DNA of 64,000 nucleotides from Marinomonas colpomeniae (lineage in GTDB: Bacteria > Pseudomonadota > Gammaproteobacteria > Pseudomonadales > Marinomonadaceae), in assembly GCF_014803385.1 (NCBI RefSeq), contig NZ_JACYFC010000006.1, positions 57,478-121,477 on the forward strand, written 5' to 3'. Shown in pieces: positions 47,238 through 57,135 of the stretch. The translations under genes were made by a program, and so were the position numbers. The stretch's first letter is position 1. Each line of letters opens with the position of its first letter. Below the pieces are notes generated by a model that was not told where the DNA came from, did not search any database, and was given only the letters and a program-made list of their open reading frames with translations.

Positions 47238-49469
47238 ATGCAAGAGGCGCTTTTAACACCTTACCCTTTCATCAAAGTCGCATTGCCTGTGCCAATGCGT
47301 ACCTTGTTTGATTATAAAGTACCTAAAGCCCTAGCATTAAGACATGAATTGAAACCAGGAATGCGCATCAAGGTGCCATTCGGAAAGAGTAGTCGTCTAG
47401 GTGTTATCGTTGCCTTAAGTGAAACTAGCGACTGGGATCCTGAGCAAGTTAAACCCTTTACATCTCTAGTCGATGAAAGCCCTGTTATTACGAAAGAATT
47501 AATGGCTCTATGTGAATGGGCAGCGCGTTATTATCATCATCCAATTGGTGACGTCATCTTTCATGCGCTTCCAGTACTATTACGCAAAGGTGAAAACGCA
47601 GAGTTTCGTACCGAAAATTGGTGGCTAACAACACCAGAAGGACAAACTATTTCACTCGACGAGCTTAAACGAGCGCCTCGCCAACAAGATTTTCTAAAAG
47701 CGGTACAACAGCATCCTAACGGTCTAAGTCAGCACGCCGCATCGGTTCTAGACCTTGCACCATCGGCAGGAAAAACACTTGAAGAAAAAGGTCTATTACG
47801 CAGAGAACCAAGGTCATTCAATAAAGGTGGAGAAAAACACGCGCATCAAACCCAAGTACCACCGACACTTAATCCAGAACAGGCCATCGCCACAGAAGAG
47901 TTATTAGATTCTCGTCATCACTTCAATGTTTCATTATTAGATGGTGTGACAGGCAGTGGGAAGACCGAAGTGTTTTTGCGCCTGATGGAACGCCTTATCG
48001 AAGAAGGTAAACAAATTTTAGTAATGGTGCCAGAGATTGGCCTTACACCTCAGACACTAAAACGCTTTGAAGTTCGCTTTAATACTGACATTGTTTTAAT
48101 GCATTCCAACATGAGTGACAGAGAGCGACTAGACGCTTGGTTACTCGCAGCAAACGGTCATGCGAAAATTATTATAGGCACACGTTCAGCGGCTTTTATT
48201 CCGGCCCCAAACCTTGGTCTTATCGTCATAGACGAAGAACACGACACATCTTACAAACAACATGAGGGCTTTCGTTATCATGCCCGTGATCTTGCTATTA
48301 AACGCGCACAAGCTCTAGATATTCCAGTTTTATTAGCATCGGCCACGCCCTCTTATGAAAGCTTAACTAACGCTCTACAAAAGCGCTTCACATGGCTCAA
48401 GTTACGTAAACGCGCGGGCAACGCTCATATTCCGGAAATGGAGCGAGTGGATTTACGAGGAAAAACCTTAGTTCATGGTTTCAGTGAACATGCACTGGCG
48501 TCAATAAAGCTTTGTTTAGACCGAAAAGAACAAGTACTGATATTCTTAAATCGCCGAGGTTATGCACCTACCCTAATGTGCCATCAATGTGGTTGGATTG
48601 CCGCTTGCGACCATTGCGATGTTAACCTAACCGTACACAAACGTGCTAACAAACTGCATTGCCATCACTGTGACACACAAAAAGCTTTGCTACATACCTG
48701 TCCAGAATGCCAATCAGAAGAGCTTTTTACCGTAGGCGAAGGTACCGAACAGATCGAGACCCAACTCACTACTCTATTTAAGGACACTCCCATACTTAGA
48801 GTGGATAGAGACAGCACTCAACGTAAATCGGCCATGGAAAAGCTCACACAAAAAATCCATGAACACGATCAAGCCATTCTTATTGGTACACAGATGTTAG
48901 CAAAAGGTCATCACTTCCCAAATGTCACCTTAGTAGTCATTATGGATGCTGATGCAGGGCTTTTTTCCTCAGATTTTCGTGGCATGGAGCGCACCGCTCA
49001 GCTTATTACTCAAGTAGCAGGGCGTGCAGGTCGTGCTAAGAAACCTGGTCATGTTCTGTTACAAACCTACCATCCCGATCACGCTGCGATTGAATGTTTA
49101 TGCAATCTTGGCTACGAACATTTTGCCATAGATGGATTGTCTGAGCGTAAATCTCTGTCTCTTCCACCCTTTTTCCATCAAGTTATTGTTCGAGCCGAAT
49201 CTGGAAATGAACACGAAGCTATGCAGCTTTTAGCGGCGATGAGAAACGATTTAGAGCCGTACTTCTCAAAAGATGTGTATCTTGTTGGACCTTATACAGC
49301 AATCATAGTGCGCAAAGCAGGACAACACAGAGCACTTATCTCAATCAAGTCAGCACAGCGTGCTCCTTTGCACCAAGCAACCCAAATGATGACAAAATGG
49401 CTAGAGCAATCCACGAGACAAAACAGAATTCGTTTTGCAATCGACGTAGATCCACTGGAAACTTACTGA
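47238..49469 (+). CDS. priA: primosomal protein N' (replication restart helicase)
   Basis: A 743-residue 3'-to-5' DNA helicase that reloads the replisome at stalled forks. Order: DNA-binding domain (about 1-180), Walker A GVTGSGKTEV, DEEH box (IVIDEEHDTSYKQHEGFRYH), the zinc-binding Cys cluster (CHQCGWIAACDHCDVN, CHHCDTQ, CPECQ), motif VI (TQVAGRAGRAKKPG) and the C-terminal domain. Length is as in E. coli PriA (732). Its neighbours rpmE (divergent) and ftsN-hslVU (downstream) match other gammaproteobacteria. The start ATG 47238 begins MQEALLTPYPFIKVALPVP, right for the family. Confidence 0.96.
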   Translation: MQEALLTPYPFIKVALPVPMRTLFDYKVPKALALRHELKPGMRIKVPFGKSSRLGVIVALSETSDWDPEQVKPFTSLVDESPVITKELMALCEWAARYYHHPIGDVIFHALPVLLRKGENAEFRTENWWLTTPEGQTISLDELKRAPRQQDFLKAVQQHPNGLSQHAASVLDLAPSAGKTLEEKGLLRREPRSFNKGGEKHAHQTQVPPTLNPEQAIATEELLDSRHHFNVSLLDGVTGSGKTEVFLRLMERLIEEGKQILVMVPEIGLTPQTLKRFEVRFNTDIVLMHSNMSDRERLDAWLLAANGHAKIIIGTRSAAFIPAPNLGLIVIDEEHDTSYKQHEGFRYHARDLAIKRAQALDIPVLLASATPSYESLTNALQKRFTWLKLRKRAGNAHIPEMERVDLRGKTLVHGFSEHALASIKLCLDRKEQVLIFLNRRGYAPTLMCHQCGWIAACDHCDVNLTVHKRANKLHCHHCDTQKALLHTCPECQSEELFTVGEGTEQIETQLTTLFKDTPILRVDRDSTQRKSAMEKLTQKIHEHDQAILIGTQMLAKGHHFPNVTLVVIMDADAGLFSSDFRGMERTAQLITQVAGRAGRAKKPGHVLLQTYHPDHAAIECLCNLGYEHFAIDGLSERKSLSLPPFFHQVIVRAESGNEHEAMQLLAAMRNDLEPYFSKDVYLVGPYTAIIVRKAGQHRALISIKSAQRAPLHQATQMMTKWLEQSTRQNRIRFAIDVDPLETY

Positions 49470-49525
49470 TTGAGCAAGCATAATGAGCCAAATACACGGT
49501 ACATCAACTTCTAAAAGCCAAAAAT

Positions 49526-50137
49526 ATGTTTAACCCTATTCAAATCGCAACAAAAAGACGTAGCCCAAGCAAAGGGGCAACGCGTCGATCATCGCCACCA
49601 CCTAAACGTAAAACACCTTGGTGGTTATGGCTTTTAGTCCCTGCTATTCTTGTCGCCTTTATTTATGGGCTGACACAACTCAATCAAGTGAAGCCAAAGC
49701 CAGCGCCTGTTAAAGTCATTAAAGTAGAACCAGCCCCAGTAGTAACTAAGACTAAGACTAAGACCGAAGCAGTACCAATAGTCGAAGCTGAGCCTAAAAA
49801 GGACACCTTTGAGTTTTACCAAATACTGCAAGACAGTGAAGTTGATACCAGCCATGTCGACGCTTACCAATCAACACCACGCGGCGAACAAGATTTCTAT
49901 TACATGCTACAGGCCGCATCATTCCGTAACTCTGATGATGCAGACCGTTTACGAGCCAAACTCATTATCTCAGGGCTCGTCGAAACCAGTATTCGTAAGA
50001 CCATAGGTAAAGATGAGCAACCTTGGTACCGTATCGTTCTTGGCCCTTATCAATCACGCTCAAAAATGAACCGAACAAAAGATAAGCTCGTTTCAATGCA
50101 AATATCGCCTTACTCTTACAAAATTCCAAAAGAGTAA
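49526..50137 (+). CDS. ftsN: FtsN-like SPOR-domain cell division protein
   Basis: A 203-residue bitopic protein: basic cytoplasmic N-terminus (1-33, rich in Arg/Lys/Pro), one membrane helix (WWLWLLVPAILVAFIYGL, about 34-51), a Pro/Lys/Val-rich linker with a TKTKTKT run, and a C-terminal SPOR domain (about 123-200) that begins DFYYMLQAASFRNSDDADRL and should bind septal peptidoglycan. The position between priA and hslVU is that of ftsN. It is shorter than E. coli FtsN (319), and I cannot point to the essential helix that activates FtsA/FtsQLB, so ftsN is inferred from place plus architecture. Confidence 0.82.
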   Translation: MFNPIQIATKRRSPSKGATRRSSPPPKRKTPWWLWLLVPAILVAFIYGLTQLNQVKPKPAPVKVIKVEPAPVVTKTKTKTEAVPIVEAEPKKDTFEFYQILQDSEVDTSHVDAYQSTPRGEQDFYYMLQAASFRNSDDADRLRAKLIISGLVETSIRKTIGKDEQPWYRIVLGPYQSRSKMNRTKDKLVSMQISPYSYKIPKE

Positions 50138-50149
50138 TAACCTCGTCTA

Positions 50150-50189
50150 AAATGCACACAGAACATGAAAGCCATAACTGTGTGCATTT
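50150..50189 (+). terminator. hairpin after ftsN
   Basis: AAATGCACACA (50150-50160) pairs with TGTGTGCATTT (50179-50189) over an 18-base loop, 12 bases after the ftsN stop. The following tract is only TTTCTTC. It separates ftsN from the hslV promoter. Confidence 0.5.
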
Positions 50190-50194
50190 CTTCG

Positions 50195-50223
50195 GTTGAA
50201 ATCCCTCCGCTCGCCCCCATTTC
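50195..50223 (+). promoter_or_regulatory. sigma-32 (heat-shock) promoter of hslVU
   Basis: GTTGAAA (50195-50201), a 13-base spacer and CCCCATTTC (50215-50223) agree well with the RpoH consensus CTTGAAA - 13 to 17 - CCCCATnT. The -10 lies 26-34 bases before the hslV start. E. coli hslVU is RpoH-dependent, so both the sequence and the gene agree. Confidence 0.75.
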
Positions 50224-50248
50224 GTTAATATCGAAACTGGAGTAGACC

Positions 50249-50800
50249 ATGACAACAATTCTGACTGTACGTAAAGGAAACCAAGTCGTTGTAGGCGGCG
50301 ATGGACAAGTCTCTTTAGGCAACACCGTGATGAAAGGCAACGCTAGAAAAGTGCGTCGTTTATACCATGGCGAAGTAATTGCAGGATTTGCTGGCGGCAC
50401 GGCAGATGCTTTCACACTGTTTGAACGCTTTGAAGGTCAGCTAGAAAAGCATCAAGGCCAGCTTGTACGTGCAGCCGTTGACCTTGCTAAAGATTGGCGT
50501 TCTGATCGAGCGTTACGCAAACTCGAAGCCATGCTTGTTGTCGCAAACAAAGAGAGCACACTCATCATTACAGGAACAGGGGATGTGGTTGAACCTCAAC
50601 ATGGTGCATTAGCCATTGGTTCTGGTGGTAATTATGCGGAAGCCGCCGCTCGAGCGCTTATCGACAACACAGATTTATCTGCTAAAGAAATAGTAGAAAA
50701 AAGTCTCAATATTGCGGCAGATATCTGTGTCTTCACCAACCATACATTAACGGTTGAAGAGATCACTATTGATCCTAAGATTGAAGACCAATCCGCCTAA
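50249..50800 (+). CDS. hslV: ATP-dependent protease proteolytic subunit HslV
   Basis: A 183-residue proteasome-like peptidase. After Met removal the N-terminal Thr (M-TTILTV) is the catalytic nucleophile. [16 protein letters not shown] and [15 protein letters not shown] are family signatures, and length fits E. coli (176). It forms a double hexamer capped by HslU and degrades misfolded and regulatory proteins. A heat-shock promoter precedes it, and hslU follows after 47 bases. Confidence 0.97.
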   Translation: MTTILTVRKGNQVVVGGDGQVSLGNTVMKGNARKVRRLYHGEVIAGFAGGTADAFTLFERFEGQLEKHQGQLVRAAVDLAKDWRSDRALRKLEAMLVVANKESTLIITGTGDVVEPQHGALAIGSGGNYAEAAARALIDNTDLSAKEIVEKSLNIAADICVFTNHTLTVEEITIDPKIEDQSA

Positions 50801-50847
50801 CAATAAGGCGAGACCAACAAACAACAACAGAATAGTAGAGAACTAAT

Positions 50848-52170
50848 ATGAGCAGCATGACCCCAAGAGAGACGGTTAACGCCCTAGACAAACATATTAT
50901 TGGCCAACAAAAAGCCAAGCGTGCAGTTGCCGTTGCACTTCGTAACCGCTGGCGCCGCATGCAATTACCAGAAGACATGCGTGCAGAAGTAACTCCTAAA
51001 AATATTTTGATGATAGGGCCAACAGGCGTTGGTAAAACGGAAATTGCTCGTCGTTTAGCCAAACTTTCCAACGCACCTTTCATCAAAATTGAAGCCACAA
51101 AATTCACTGAAGTAGGCTATGTTGGTCGCGATGTAGAGTCCATTATTCGTGATCTTGTCGAAATGGCGATCAAAATGCTGCGAGAGCAAGAAACTACCGC
51201 ATTACGCCATAAAGCCGAAGATGCAGCAGAAGATAGAATTCTAGACGTTTTGCTGCCACCAGCGCGCGGCGGTGACCCTGAATTAGAAGACAGTAGCACT
51301 CGTCAGACTTTCCGCAAAAAACTGCGTGAAGGACAGCTAGACGATAAAGAAATCGACATTGATATAGCTGATACACCAGCAGGCGTAGAAATTATGACGC
51401 CACCTGGTATGGAAGAGATGACCAGCCAGCTACAGAACATGTTTTCGAGCCTTGGTTCAAACAAAACCAAAAAACGTAAGATGAAAATAAAAGACGCTTT
51501 GCGCCACGTTCGTGATGAAGAAGCCGCTAAGCTTGTTAATGAAGACGAATTAAAAGCCCGTGCTGTCGAAGCCGTCGAGCAAAACGGTATCGTCTTTTTA
51601 GACGAAATCGATAAGGTCGCAAAAAGCTCTGAACGCTCAGGAGGCGAAGTCTCCCGTGAAGGCGTACAGCGCGATTTATTACCTTTGGTTGAAGGTTGCA
51701 CAGTGACAACAAAATACGGAATGATCAAAACAGATCATATCTTGTTTATTGCTTCTGGGGCGTTTCACTTATCCAAACCATCTGATTTGATACCTGAGCT
51801 ACAAGGTCGCTTGCCTATTCGTGTTGAGCTAGACGCTCTTACTGTTGATGACTTCAAACGAATTCTGGTTGAACCAAGCGCATCGTTAACAAAGCAATAT
51901 GTTGCTTTGGCAAAAACTGAAAATATCAATTTGAACTTCACGGAAGAAGGTATTCACCGTCTTGCTGAAATTGCGTTTCAAGTTAATGAACGCACTGAAA
52001 ACATCGGCGCACGTCGTCTACACACCGTACTAGAACGCTTGTTAGAAGAAGTTTCTTATTCTGCCAGTGACATGCCTGATGACCAAACTGTTGATATTAC
52101 AGCCGCTTATGTTGATGAGCAGTTGGGTGAAATTGCCGAAAACGAAGACTTAAGCAAGTACATCTTGTAA
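50848..52170 (+). CDS. hslU: HslU ATPase subunit of the HslVU protease
   Basis: A 440-residue AAA+ unfoldase. Begins [20 protein letters not shown]; Walker [16 protein letters not shown]; the pore region [22 protein letters not shown] with the GYVG loop; I-domain insert (about 110-230); Walker [14 protein letters not shown]; sensor and Arg finger [15 protein letters not shown]. The C-terminus ends SKYIL, which inserts into HslV to activate it. Length matches E. coli (443). It is the second gene of the heat-shock operon and may extend to the two genes after it. Confidence 0.98.
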   Translation: MSSMTPRETVNALDKHIIGQQKAKRAVAVALRNRWRRMQLPEDMRAEVTPKNILMIGPTGVGKTEIARRLAKLSNAPFIKIEATKFTEVGYVGRDVESIIRDLVEMAIKMLREQETTALRHKAEDAAEDRILDVLLPPARGGDPELEDSSTRQTFRKKLREGQLDDKEIDIDIADTPAGVEIMTPPGMEEMTSQLQNMFSSLGSNKTKKRKMKIKDALRHVRDEEAAKLVNEDELKARAVEAVEQNGIVFLDEIDKVAKSSERSGGEVSREGVQRDLLPLVEGCTVTTKYGMIKTDHILFIASGAFHLSKPSDLIPELQGRLPIRVELDALTVDDFKRILVEPSASLTKQYVALAKTENINLNFTEEGIHRLAEIAFQVNERTENIGARRLHTVLERLLEEVSYSASDMPDDQTVDITAAYVDEQLGEIAENEDLSKYIL

Positions 52171-52203
52171 CGACGAACGAACTCAAGAAAAGAGGACAGC
52201 GCC

Positions 52204-52587
52204 ATGGCAACGCCAGCACCAACAAAGATTCACTACCACAAGCAATCTCGTGAATTGGCGTTGACGTTTGCCGATGGTCAATCCTTTCGCCTTAGCGCGG
52301 AATATCTTCGTGTTCACTCACCTTCAGCTGAAGTGAGAGGTCATGGCATGCAAATGCCTATTCTTCAATACGGTAAAAAGCACGTAGCGATTCAAAATGT
52401 GGAAGGCGCTGGCAATTATGCACTAAAGATATCCTTCGATGATGGTCACGATACGGGGCTATATTCCTGGGAATATCTGTACAACATAGGAAAAAATCAC
52501 CAAGAACTCTGGAAAATGTATCTTGATCGCCTTGAAAAAGACGGTCAGACGCGGGACACTTCTGTGATTCAAATACACCAGCTTTAA
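52204..52587 (+). CDS. DUF971-domain protein
   Basis: A 127-residue protein of the DUF971 type, the domain also found at the N-terminus of gamma-butyrobetaine hydroxylase: KIHYHKQSRELALTFADGQS, LSAEYLRVHSPSAEVRGHG, and the end DDGHDTGLYSWEYLYNIG. Stand-alone copies next to hslVU are common in gammaproteobacteria; a link to iron-sulfur or ubiquinone biogenesis has been suggested by neighbourhood, not shown here. It lies 33 bases after hslU and 43 before ubiJ, in one direction, so probably one transcript. Confidence 0.88.
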   Translation: MATPAPTKIHYHKQSRELALTFADGQSFRLSAEYLRVHSPSAEVRGHGMQMPILQYGKKHVAIQNVEGAGNYALKISFDDGHDTGLYSWEYLYNIGKNHQELWKMYLDRLEKDGQTRDTSVIQIHQL

Positions 52588-52630
52588 GCTTTGCGGCTTA
52601 ACGCTCTTATCACACATTGGGAAGACCTTT

Positions 52631-53257
52631 ATGAGCTCACTTAGTTTGTCAGCAATCAGCGCGATAGAAAGTGCAATCAACCTTGCTCTCAAACAGGACT
52701 CACCTTCCCAAACACGTCTCGCCAAGCTGGCAGGGCAACAAGTTTTCCTTTATATTGAAGATTTCTCCTTCATTCTACAAATTCATATTCTTGAACAAGG
52801 TGTCATGCTTCATAAGCCTGACAGCTTAGATGAGATTGAACTCGATCCACGTCTCGACACGTTAGTTCAAGGCCCAAGTTCAGCCTATAGAAAATTGCTG
52901 GAGGGTGATGGGTTCTTTGATGGCGACTTACGAATTCAAGGCAATGCTCAAGCCTTAATGACATTACATAAAGTCATGGAAAATTTTGAATTTGATTGGG
53001 AAGGTTTATTAGCCGATTATATCGGCGACTTACCCGCTTCAGCCTTGGCTCGCTTACTACGTATGCAATGGACATGGAGCAAAGAGTTTACTACCAGCGC
53101 ACGCATCCAGCTTGTTAATCACCTACAAACCGACAGCCAGCTTTTACCAAGTAAAATTGAGTTTGATCACTACGTTGATGAACTTGAGCGCTTCGGTACA
53201 GCACTAGACCGCACCGAAGCCAAGTTAAGAATGTTAGAAAAGAAACTTTCTAGCTAG
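52631..53257 (+). CDS. ubiJ: ubiquinone biosynthesis accessory protein UbiJ (SCP2 domain)
   Basis: A 208-residue cytoplasmic protein with an N-terminal SCP2 sterol-carrier-like domain (about 10-120) and a C-terminal coiled coil (about 170-208), the architecture of UbiJ, which binds ubiquinone intermediates for the soluble Ubi complex. GGGAAGA precedes ATG 52631. In many relatives ubiJ lies between ubiE and ubiB; here DUF971 precedes it and a convergent transporter follows, so ubiE and ubiB are elsewhere. Its last 8 bases overlap the end of the convergent gene. Confidence 0.88.
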   Translation: MSSLSLSAISAIESAINLALKQDSPSQTRLAKLAGQQVFLYIEDFSFILQIHILEQGVMLHKPDSLDEIELDPRLDTLVQGPSSAYRKLLEGDGFFDGDLRIQGNAQALMTLHKVMENFEFDWEGLLADYIGDLPASALARLLRMQWTWSKEFTTSARIQLVNHLQTDSQLLPSKIEFDHYVDELERFGTALDRTEAKLRMLEKKLSS

Positions 53258-54107
53258 CTTTCGCCCTACTCAAGTAAACACCCGCAATAGTTACTACAAA
53301 GCCCACAATTTGAATCGTGCTCATGGATTCGCTAAATAAGAAGTAACTTTCTATGGCTGCAAGAGGCGGTGCGAGTAATAGCATGGTCGAAACTTGAGAC
53401 GCTTTGGTTTTTCTTAACAACCAGACCATTAAGAAGACACCACCTCCTGACAACACAAGAACGCCCCATACGACCAGTGCAAAAGATTGCCACTTCATAA
53501 CAAATAAATGTTCACCAAGAAAAACCATAAAACTAATGGAAACAACACTCGCGGCAAGGTTTTGCACTGCCATAGAACTGAAAATATCAGACGATGAGAT
53601 AGACATTTTTTGGTAAGTAACACCAAGAGAAAGCGCTAATATTGCAGTACAAGCTAACACTAAGGTAAGTACAGAAACGCCACCGCTGCTTATGTCTAAT
53701 GCTGGGCTCACCACCAACAACAAACCAAACATACCGACGAATATTCCGATAATGCCTTTAAAAGAGGTTTTCTCTTTTATCAACAAGAACGCTAACAAGG
53801 TCACTAACGCGGGTTGTAACGCTCCGATCAAAGCCATTATTCCTGCAGGCAACCCCTCAGCAATAGCAACATAAGCCAAACCAAGATAGAAGCCATTCAT
53901 CAGCATGCCAGCGAGAATGTGCTTAGGTAGTTCCTTCCATTGAGGAAACGGTCGACGCAGTAATAACGCAATGGCTGTGAACAATAAACCTGCGCACACA
54001 AAACGAATGCTCAAAAACACATTAGGATCAATGAGCCCAACAATTAGCTTGCCGGTGATAAATCCCATTGACCAAATGAGGACTAAGAGAATATACAAAA
54101 ATGCCAC
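53250..54107 (-). CDS. EamA/DMT-family transporter
   Basis: A 285-residue inner-membrane protein with ten helices in two EamA repeats. The N-terminal one reads LYILLVLIWSMGFITGKLIVG and each half ends in the usual Pro/Gly-rich helix (GIMALIGALQPALVTLLAFLLIKEKTSF; MLLLAPPLAAIESYFLF). Such proteins export amino acids, drugs or other metabolites; the substrate is unknown. Translation starts at GTG 54107 with GGAAG upstream. It lies 49 bases after the asparaginase gene on the same strand, so co-expression is possible. It overlaps ubiJ tail to tail by 8 bases. Confidence 0.88.
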   Translation of the reverse strand: MAFLYILLVLIWSMGFITGKLIVGLIDPNVFLSIRFVCAGLLFTAIALLLRRPFPQWKELPKHILAGMLMNGFYLGLAYVAIAEGLPAGIMALIGALQPALVTLLAFLLIKEKTSFKGIIGIFVGMFGLLLVVSPALDISSGGVSVLTLVLACTAILALSLGVTYQKMSISSSDIFSSMAVQNLAASVVSISFMVFLGEHLFVMKWQSFALVVWGVLVLSGGGVFLMVWLLRKTKASQVSTMLLLAPPLAAIESYFLFSESMSTIQIVGFVVTIAGVYLSRAKAS

Positions 54108-54156
54108 TTATCTAACTTCCTTTTCTATTATCAATAAACGACACATTCGTAGAATG

Positions 54157-55143
54157 CTATCGTACAAAAGCGTCTTTAATGTCTCTACTGTCCAAACCTA
54201 AGCCAAGTAAAAAATGCAGTTTCACAAAAGCCGCTTCGTACGTCATATCTTTACCTGACGTAACACCAGCCGCTACTAATGCAGAACCTGCTGCATAAGC
54301 CCCAGCAACAACACTACCTGCGCCACACTGGCTAACATTAACAATAACCACACCTCGATCGGTTGCGGTTTTCAGTAGAGCCAATAGTGCAGCATTTTTA
54401 TCTGGGGCGTTTCCCGCACCATAACTTAATAACACAGCACCTTTCACTTTATTATTCAGTAAACCTTGCCAATGTTCAGCTTGTACGCCGGGAAAAACAG
54501 GGAGAATAGTGACCGCATTTTCTACCATATCGGGTATTTGAACCGTCATAGGTGAAATTGCTTTATTACTCTGTTGCCAACGCCAATCAATTCCTAAAAT
54601 CCCACGTTCTAGGCAATTAGGAGAACTGAAAGCCTGCCAATCACTAGAGTGTGCTTTGTGAGCACGATCGCCTTCAATTAAGCGCCCACCGAAGAATAAA
54701 GACACTCCATTAGCTACGCCTTCATTCCCTGATTCTTCACAAGCAGAGATGGCACCCAATACATTGATCATTGCATCTGTACGAGCTTTAAACATTGGCA
54801 CTTGCGAACCCGTAACAATAATTGGCTTATCGCTGTTGGTAAACATGAACGACAATGCCGCTGCGGTATACGCCATGGTATCTGTACCATGCAAGACAAT
54901 AAAAGCATCAAACAATTGCCATTTACTTTCAATATCACGGGCAATCATCACCCAATCTGTTGGCGTGGCATTGGAAGAGTCAATCAACTCAGGATAACTC
55001 TCTATAACAAAGTCATGAGTCAGTTCATCAAACCCTTTGAATTGTTCCGAAAGATGATCTGCAAAAGCCGCATCAGGCACAAACCCATTCTCAGATGGCA
55101 CCATACCAATGGTTCCACCTGCGTAAGCGATATAAATCTTCAT
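54157..55143 (-). CDS. ansA: L-asparaginase, type I-like
   Basis: A 328-residue amidohydrolase that hydrolyses asparagine to aspartate and ammonia. It begins MKIYIAYAGGTIGMVPSENG with the first catalytic Thr in AGGTIGM. The second Thr lies in VLHGTDTMAYTAAALSFM, and TGSQVPMFKARTD follows. No signal peptide is present, so it is the cytoplasmic type I (E. coli AnsA, 338), not the periplasmic type II. Its start has no strong upstream signal beyond GAAG. The DMT transporter downstream may move a related amino acid. Confidence 0.92.
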   Translation of the reverse strand: MKIYIAYAGGTIGMVPSENGFVPDAAFADHLSEQFKGFDELTHDFVIESYPELIDSSNATPTDWVMIARDIESKWQLFDAFIVLHGTDTMAYTAAALSFMFTNSDKPIIVTGSQVPMFKARTDAMINVLGAISACEESGNEGVANGVSLFFGGRLIEGDRAHKAHSSDWQAFSSPNCLERGILGIDWRWQQSNKAISPMTVQIPDMVENAVTILPVFPGVQAEHWQGLLNNKVKGAVLLSYGAGNAPDKNAALLALLKTATDRGVVIVNVSQCGAGSVVAGAYAAGSALVAAGVTSGKDMTYEAAFVKLHFLLGLGLDSRDIKDAFVR

Positions 55144-55204
55144 CCGATATTCTTCCTGCTTTTTAATTTTATATTTCGCCAGACGTTTGACCTGATTTTG
55201 TGTC

Positions 55205-55245
55205 TAAAAAAAGGCGCTAATCACAAAGAAAAAGCGCCTTTCGTT
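55205..55245 (-). terminator. terminator of argS
   Basis: AAAGGCGCT (55210-55218) and AGCGCCTTT (55233-55241) form a stem with a 14-base A-rich loop. The A run 55206-55212 becomes the T tract on the minus strand, 27 bases after the argS stop. Confidence 0.75.
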
Positions 55246-55267
55246 TATTTATCAGGTAAAACACATA

Positions 55268-57001
55268 TTACATACGCTCTAGTGTTTCGATACCCAATAA
55301 TGATAGGCCTAGTTTTAATGTTGATGCGGTATTCAAAGCCAATTGAAGACGACTCTGTTTTACATCATCTTCTGCATTTAAAATTGGGCAGGCTTCGTAA
55401 AAACTCATAAAAGTACCCGCTAAGTCGTATAGATAAGCACATAAGAAATGCGGCATACCATCATTCACCACTTGCTGGATAGCTTCTTCAAACTGACACA
55501 ACTTAACCGCTAGTGCACGCTCCTGATCAGCAACAATCGAAATATCACCAATCAAGCTAGCCACATCCATTTCAGAGCGTTTTACGATACTCGCCACGCG
55601 TGAATAAGCGTACAACAAGTAAGGTGCTGTATTGCCTTCAAAGCTCAACATAGTGTCCCAGTTGAAAACGTAATCACTGGTACGGTTTTTCGACAAATCG
55701 GCATATTTCACAGAAGAAATACCAACGACGCGAGCAATGTTACGCAGCTCTTCTTCGTCCATACCTTCGTTTTTAGACGCGACTAATTTATAAGCGCGTT
55801 CTTGTGCTTCTTCCAATAATGCAGATAATTTTGCAACACCACCAGAGCGTGTTTTAAAAGGCTTGCCATCAGAGCCCATCACAGTACCAAATGGCATATG
55901 TTCTAATTGTGTTTCTGGTTTTACAAAGCCTGCTTTACGGGACAAGGTGAAAATTTGTTGAAAATGCAACGATTGGCGAGCATCAACAAAATACAAAACT
56001 CGATCTGCATTCAATGTATGTTGACGAAAACGAACCGCAGCCAAATCCGTTGTCGCATATAAAAAACCACCACCGGTTTTCTGCACAATAACGGGCGTGA
56101 TTTCGCCTTCTTTATTGGCAAACTCTTCCATGAAAACACATTGCGCGCCATTGGATTCTTTTAATAAACCTTGCTCAGTTAACTCATTCACGACGTTTTG
56201 TAGATCATCGTTGTAAGCACTTTCTGGCATCACATGCTGGCGCTCTAAAGAGACACCCAACATGGCATAAGTCTCTTCACAGTGATGCAAGGAGATCTCG
56301 ATAAATTCATCCCAAAGCTTCAAGCACTCTTCATCGCCAGATTGCAAGGCAACAACCAATTCACGAGCGCGTGTTGCAAAAGCTTCGTCATCGTCAAAAC
56401 AGGTTTTCGCTGCACGATAAAAGGTTTCAAGGTCTGACAATACCATGCTGATTTCTGTATTTTCAGCTCGAAGACGTTCCATGTACGCCAATAGCATACC
56501 GAACTGGGTTCCCCAATCACCAACGTGGTTTTGACGAACGACGTTATGACCTAAAAACTCCATAGTGCGAACGACGGCGTCGCCAATCACGGTAGAACGT
56601 AAATGACCAACATGCATTTCTTTCGCAAGGTTAGGCGCTGAATAATCCACTACAACCGTTTCTGGTGAAGTAACTTCATTCACATCAAGGCGTTCACTGC
56701 TACGTAGTTGAACCAACTCTTTGCCTAACCAAACATTTTTTAGAAAGATGTTAATAAAACCTGGGCCCGCAATTTCAACTTTGTCTGCGATGTCTGATAA
56801 ATCAAGTTTATCAAGTGTTGCTTGAGCAAAATCACGAGGGTTCATTTTCAACGCTTTCGCCGCGCCCATCATGCCATTTGCTTGGTAGTCGCCAAACTGC
56901 ACTTTCGCTGATTGACGAACTAAGGCAGATGCAGTGTCCGATGCGCCAGCAGCAACCATGGCTGCTTGAATACGTTGATTTAGAAGAGTTTGAATGTTCA
57001 C
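55268..57001 (-). CDS. argS: arginyl-tRNA synthetase
   Basis: A 577-residue class I aminoacyl-tRNA synthetase. The N-terminal Add-1 domain (about 1-110) recognises the tRNA elbow. The signature [24 protein letters not shown] holds the HIGH motif as HVGH, and [10 protein letters not shown] replaces the KMSKS loop as usual in ArgS. The C-terminal anticodon-binding domain contains SFYEACPIL. Length equals E. coli ArgS (577). It follows ilvA by 134 bases, with a long hairpin between. Confidence 0.97.
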   Translation of the reverse strand: MNIQTLLNQRIQAAMVAAGASDTASALVRQSAKVQFGDYQANGMMGAAKALKMNPRDFAQATLDKLDLSDIADKVEIAGPGFINIFLKNVWLGKELVQLRSSERLDVNEVTSPETVVVDYSAPNLAKEMHVGHLRSTVIGDAVVRTMEFLGHNVVRQNHVGDWGTQFGMLLAYMERLRAENTEISMVLSDLETFYRAAKTCFDDDEAFATRARELVVALQSGDEECLKLWDEFIEISLHHCEETYAMLGVSLERQHVMPESAYNDDLQNVVNELTEQGLLKESNGAQCVFMEEFANKEGEITPVIVQKTGGGFLYATTDLAAVRFRQHTLNADRVLYFVDARQSLHFQQIFTLSRKAGFVKPETQLEHMPFGTVMGSDGKPFKTRSGGVAKLSALLEEAQERAYKLVASKNEGMDEEELRNIARVVGISSVKYADLSKNRTSDYVFNWDTMLSFEGNTAPYLLYAYSRVASIVKRSEMDVASLIGDISIVADQERALAVKLCQFEEAIQQVVNDGMPHFLCAYLYDLAGTFMSFYEACPILNAEDDVKQSRLQLALNTASTLKLGLSLLGIETLERM

Positions 57002-57056
57002 AAAGAAAACCTTTTAACAGTGTGTGTCGTTTCTTAAACAACACATCAGAATCACA

Positions 57057-57090
57057 CAACCCTCTGACCGATAAAACAGTCAGAGGGTTG
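57057..57090. other. 12-bp hairpin between ilvA and argS
   Basis: CAACCCTCTGAC (57057-57068) and GTCAGAGGGTTG (57079-57090) pair perfectly over a 10-base loop. No T tract follows on either strand, so it is not a standard intrinsic terminator. It lies 46 bases after the ilvA stop and about 55 before the argS start, in the argS leader. Confidence 0.6.
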
Positions 57091-57135
57091 AATTCGAAAA
57101 AATAATGTCGCTAATAATAACCGATTTCGAAGCCT

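Noticed and set aside
54802..55410. 202-codon plus-strand frame across ansA and argS
   Set aside because: It runs antisense through two conserved genes and their terminator; no ribosome site or recognisable domain.
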